Shown here: piece after piece, positions 7,236 to 9,311 of the stretch
How the letters are laid out: the number at the start of each line of letters is the position of its first letter
Numbering within the stretch: position 1 is the stretch's first letter
Assembly: GCA_905203455.1 (NCBI GenBank)
Contig: CAJKVX010000036.1
Coordinates: 1 to 9,311 of the forward strand
DNA: 9,311 nt
Reading direction: 5' to 3'
Source of the DNA: an uncultured Eubacteriales bacterium
Lineage (GTDB): Bacteria > Bacillota > Clostridia > Christensenellales > UBA1242
Notes under the pieces: model-generated
The model's input: only the letters and a program-made list of their open reading frames with translations
Told to the model about the DNA's origin: nothing
Database searches by the model: none
Position numbers and translations under genes: made by a program

Positions 7236-8450
7236 TTAAGCAGGGAATTTTTTGGTTACATCATAAAATTGATACAAACTTGAAATTCCTCTGTTTTCTT
7301 CCATTTTTGCGTCTCTGTTAATTGACCAATAACTAACCATGCCATAGCCATTAGTGTTAGCGTCATTTACAACTTTTTGTGTCATTGCAGTTGTGAATGT
7401 TGGGTAAAGATAGTTTTCATATCCAATTGAAACGGTTGCTCCAGTTTTGGCATATGCCTGCGCGTCAGTAAGGTTTATTCCATAATCTGAATAAATTTCT
7501 TTAAGTTGAGTGATGCTGTTTTTAATTGCTCTAACACTGGCATCACCATAATCTTCATTTTGGTAAACTCCTGCACCATAACACATTGTCATTGAATTTA
7601 TTAAAGTGATGTCAACCCCAGCATCAAGATAAGCCCTTATAAGTTTAATTTGTTTGTTTTCCCAACCATAAGGCATGATTGGAATGGTAAGGGTAATTGA
7701 AACGCCAGTTTTATTTTGAACTTGTTTAATGGCTTTGGCGTTAATTTTGTTTTCTGCTTCACCTTGGTTACTTTCTTCAATGTCAAGGTCAAGGCGTTTA
7801 ACATCATAAGTTTCAATAATATCAAGATACATATTTTTTAATTTTTCAACATTTTGGCTTACAACCCATGGGGCATCTCCGGCTTGTCCACCAACTGAAA
7901 TGCAATAGTCTCCGCCACGAGCCCTAATTTGTTCCATTGCATAGATAATTCCTGCATATTGATATGCATCGGCTCCGTTTTCGCTTATTGAAGAATATCC
8001 GCCCCAGCACCACCTGATGTTACCATTGCTGTCTGTTGGGGTTGTCATATCTGGCTGAATAAACCCAAGGTTGAAATATTTTATTCCTGTTTCATCACTA
8101 ACTTGGGCAAGGTCTGGCACGCCATTAACGCTGTAACTTGATGAAATTGGAACCCACATTGTCATGTCGGCATAGGGAGCAAACAGGGTAGAGGGCCAGC
8201 CGTTTTCGTGGGTGGTTGGGTTGTTGTGAATTGTGTGTGTGTTTTCATCAACAATAATAAAGGTAAGGCTTGAAAGCATTACAAATGCAAGGCTTGCAAA
8301 AATTATGTAATATAATTTTTTGTTTCTTTTAAATTCATTTGCATCACTTGCAAAAAATTTTGATTTTTTCTTTTTTGTTGATATTTTTTTTGGTTTGGTT
8401 TCAGTCTTAATTTTCTTTGGTTTTTCTTGTTTTTGTTCTGTCTTTTTCAT
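7236..8450 (-). CDS. Membrane-anchored GH18 chitinase-like glycosidase
   Basis: GH18 enzymes hydrolyse beta-1,4 N-acetylglucosamine linkages (chitin, and in some subfamilies peptidoglycan or N-glycans) by substrate-assisted catalysis. This 404-residue protein begins with a very Lys-rich cytoplasmic stretch (1-45), then one membrane helix (about 46-67) with no obvious cleavage site, so the catalytic domain should remain tethered outside the cell. The barrel starts at FAPYADMT (90-97), followed by GIKYFNLGFI (122-131), SVGG (185-188) and the active-site motif LDLDIE (220-225), in which E225 is the expected proton donor with D221 and D223. SYWSINRD near the C-terminus gives the conserved Trp. 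The first Asp of the full DxxDxDxE motif is Lys218, which some chitinase subfamilies tolerate. AAGGAG (8456-8461) sets the start. The substrate cannot be read from sequence. Confidence 0.88.
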   Translation of the reverse strand: MKKTEQKQEKPKKIKTETKPKKISTKKKKSKFFASDANEFKRNKKLYYIIFASLAFVMLSSLTFIIVDENTHTIHNNPTTHENGWPSTLFAPYADMTMWVPISSSYSVNGVPDLAQVSDETGIKYFNLGFIQPDMTTPTDSNGNIRWCWGGYSSISENGADAYQYAGIIYAMEQIRARGGDYCISVGGQAGDAPWVVSQNVEKLKNMYLDIIETYDVKRLDLDIEESNQGEAENKINAKAIKQVQNKTGVSITLTIPIMPYGWENKQIKLIRAYLDAGVDITLINSMTMCYGAGVYQNEDYGDASVRAIKNSITQLKEIYSDYGINLTDAQAYAKTGATVSIGYENYLYPTFTTAMTQKVVNDANTNGYGMVSYWSINRDAKMEENRGISSLYQFYDVTKKFPA

Positions 8451-8520
8451 AAGGTCTCCTTACGCTTATTTTGTGGTCATTATTTATTTTTTATACTTTC
8501 GTTGTTATTAAATTTAAAAC

Positions 8521-8550
8521 TTGTAATTAGTTAAAAGTTGTAATTAATTA
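8521..8550. repeat. Imperfect 13-base direct repeat, 17-base period
   Basis: TTGTAATTAGTTA (8521-8533) is repeated as TTGTAATTAATTA (8538-8550), with 12 of 13 bases identical and starts 17 bases apart. The second copy contains the -35 element of the M16 gene. It could be a regulator binding array or a chance similarity in AT-rich DNA. Confidence 0.4.
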
Positions 8551-8566
8551 TTGAAAATGATATAAT
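8538..8566 (+). promoter_or_regulatory. Sigma-A-type promoter of the M16 peptidase gene
   Basis: TTGTAA (8538-8543) and a perfect TATAAT (8561-8566) are 17 bases apart. TG at 8558-8559 makes an extended -10 (TGATATAAT). Transcription should start near 8573, leaving a leader of fewer than 20 bases before the ATG at 8590, just enough for the ribosome site AAAGGAG (8577-8583). Confidence 0.8.
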
Positions 8567-8575
8567 ACTATCATT
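8556..8575. promoter_or_regulatory. Palindrome over the -10 region and start site (operator-like)
   Basis: AATGATA (8556-8562) and TATCATT (8569-8575) are perfect inverted copies around the 6-base spacer TAATAC. The 20-base palindrome covers the extended -10 and the predicted transcription start of the M16 gene, where a repressor would block initiation. A 7-bp match in AT-rich DNA may also be chance. Confidence 0.35.
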
Positions 8576-8589
8576 AAAAGGAGAAAACA

Positions 8590-9311
8590 ATGTCAAAGCC
8601 AAAAGTCATAACATTTAAAAATGGTGCCATTTTAGTTTACAGAAAAGATACCAGGAATGATTATTCATCAATAAGGGTGGGGTTTAATGCTGGGCACATG
8701 GTGAACACCCACAATGGCATTGCACATTTTCTTGAGCATATGCTTTTTAAAAAAACCAAGTTGCATAATAAAGATGAACTTGTTGAAATAAAAGAAAAAA
8801 TAATTCCAAGCCTTAATGCCTTTACATCTATTGATTTTATGCTGTTAGACTTTATAAGAACGAATAAATTGTTTTCAAAAGCAATGGAACTTGCCGCTGA
8901 AATGTTAACTAAAAATGAACTTGATGAAAAATATATTGAAACCGAAAAGGGTGTTATTAAAGAAGAATATTTCATAAAAAAAGACAAGTCAAAAGATGAT
9001 CTTAATTATCAACATGGTTTTATACTTAAAAGTGAAAATAAGGTTTTAATTGAAAATTCATTAGGCACACCAGAAGATATTGATGGCATAACAAAAGAAA
9101 AACTTGAAGAATTTAAAAGCAAGTTTTATTGTTTAAATAACTTAATTATGTTTTATGTTGGGAACTTATCACAAACCAAAGTTAAAAGAGCGTTGAAGAA
9201 ATTTTTCTTTCCTAATTTAGAACAACTACCTAATTTTGAAAGGCAAGTGTATAAATCTGAAATAACAAAAGCACCATCAATGCAGGTGTGCGAAAACAAA
9301 AATAATTCAAT
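8590..9311 (+). CDS. M16 family zinc metallopeptidase, N-terminal part (cut by window end)
   Basis: The reading frame is open from the ATG at 8590 to the last base, giving 240 complete codons without a stop; M16 proteins usually have over 400 residues, so the rest lies outside. The inverted zinc motif HFLEH (46-50) sits in GIAHFLEHMLFKKT (43-56), a hallmark of the family. The second part, EKGVIKEE (119-126), supplies the third zinc ligand, probably E126, 75 residues after the last His. NAFTS (76-80) and LGTPEDI at about residues 159-165 also fit. The usual Gly before Thr in FKGT is Lys here. No signal peptide is visible, so it is probably cytoplasmic. Bacterial M16 members often work as pairs or processing peptidases; the substrate is unknown. 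Strong own promoter at 8538-8566; it is divergent from the GH18 gene. Confidence 0.92.
   Translation, partial: MSKPKVITFKNGAILVYRKDTRNDYSSIRVGFNAGHMVNTHNGIAHFLEHMLFKKTKLHNKDELVEIKEKIIPSLNAFTSIDFMLLDFIRTNKLFSKAMELAAEMLTKNELDEKYIETEKGVIKEEYFIKKDKSKDDLNYQHGFILKSENKVLIENSLGTPEDIDGITKEKLEEFKSKFYCLNNLIMFYVGNLSQTKVKRALKKFFFPNLEQLPNFERQVYKSEITKAPSMQVCENKNNS

Noticed and set aside
8462..8520. Promoter for the GH18 gene (TATAAA on the minus strand at 8495-8490)
   Set aside because: The -10 is acceptable, but the element 17 bases upstream (TTTAAA) matches the -35 consensus weakly; a promoter must be near here but I cannot place it.
8661..8987. 108-residue open frame on the minus strand
   Set aside because: It is the shadow of the M16 peptidase, whose zinc motifs, promoter and ribosome site are clear on the plus strand.

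Overview
The window is AT-rich chromosomal DNA (roughly one third G+C by eye, Arg mostly AGA/AGG) from a low-GC, endospore-forming member of the Bacillota, most likely class Clostridia. The spore genes spoIIP and spoIVA around der and plsY, the strong AAGGAG-type ribosome sites, the sigma-A-type promoters and the hairpin/T-tract terminators all fit this. An uncultured gut lineage (for example Christensenellales-like) would fit, but that is a guess. I see no rRNA, tRNA, CRISPR array, transposon or phage gene.

Layout. (1) After a terminator for an upstream gene (14-43), a two-gene unit encodes a DUF1614-type polytopic membrane protein (91-924) and SpoIIP (924-2102). The two are coupled by a 1-base stop/start overlap and closed by a terminator at 2149-2175. 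(2) A good sigma-A promoter (2225-2253) drives der (2283-3608), plsY (3609-4280) and a small two-part membrane protein with a C-terminal SHOCT domain (4270-4773). The genes are abutting or overlapping and end at a strong hairpin (4802-4843). (3) spoIVA (4889-6367) stands alone, with only about 35 bases between that terminator and its ribosome site. (4) A bidirectional terminator (6425-6458) separates spoIVA from two minus-strand genes: a secreted TasA/camelysin-like protein (6487-7161) and a membrane-anchored GH18 chitinase-like protein (7236-8450). (5) A divergent intergenic region holding a clear promoter, a palindrome over its -10 region and a 17-base-spaced direct repeat leads to an M16 zinc metallopeptidase (8590 to the window edge, incomplete).

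How it fits together. SpoIIP (peptidoglycan hydrolysis during engulfment) and SpoIVA (ATPase forming the coat basement layer) act on the mother-cell side of the developing spore. Der (ribosome assembly) and PlsY (phospholipid acyl transfer) are housekeeping functions that commonly sit beside spoIVA in Bacillota. The minus-strand pair looks like a cell-surface or matrix module. The least explained points are the DUF1614-SpoIIP coupling, the C-terminal membrane anchor of SpoIIP, the SHOCT protein in the place where gpsA is often found, and the pairing of a TasA-like protein with a tethered GH18 enzyme. None of these amounts to proof of a new system. The window looks mainly like an ordinary sporulation/housekeeping locus with a few unusual details.
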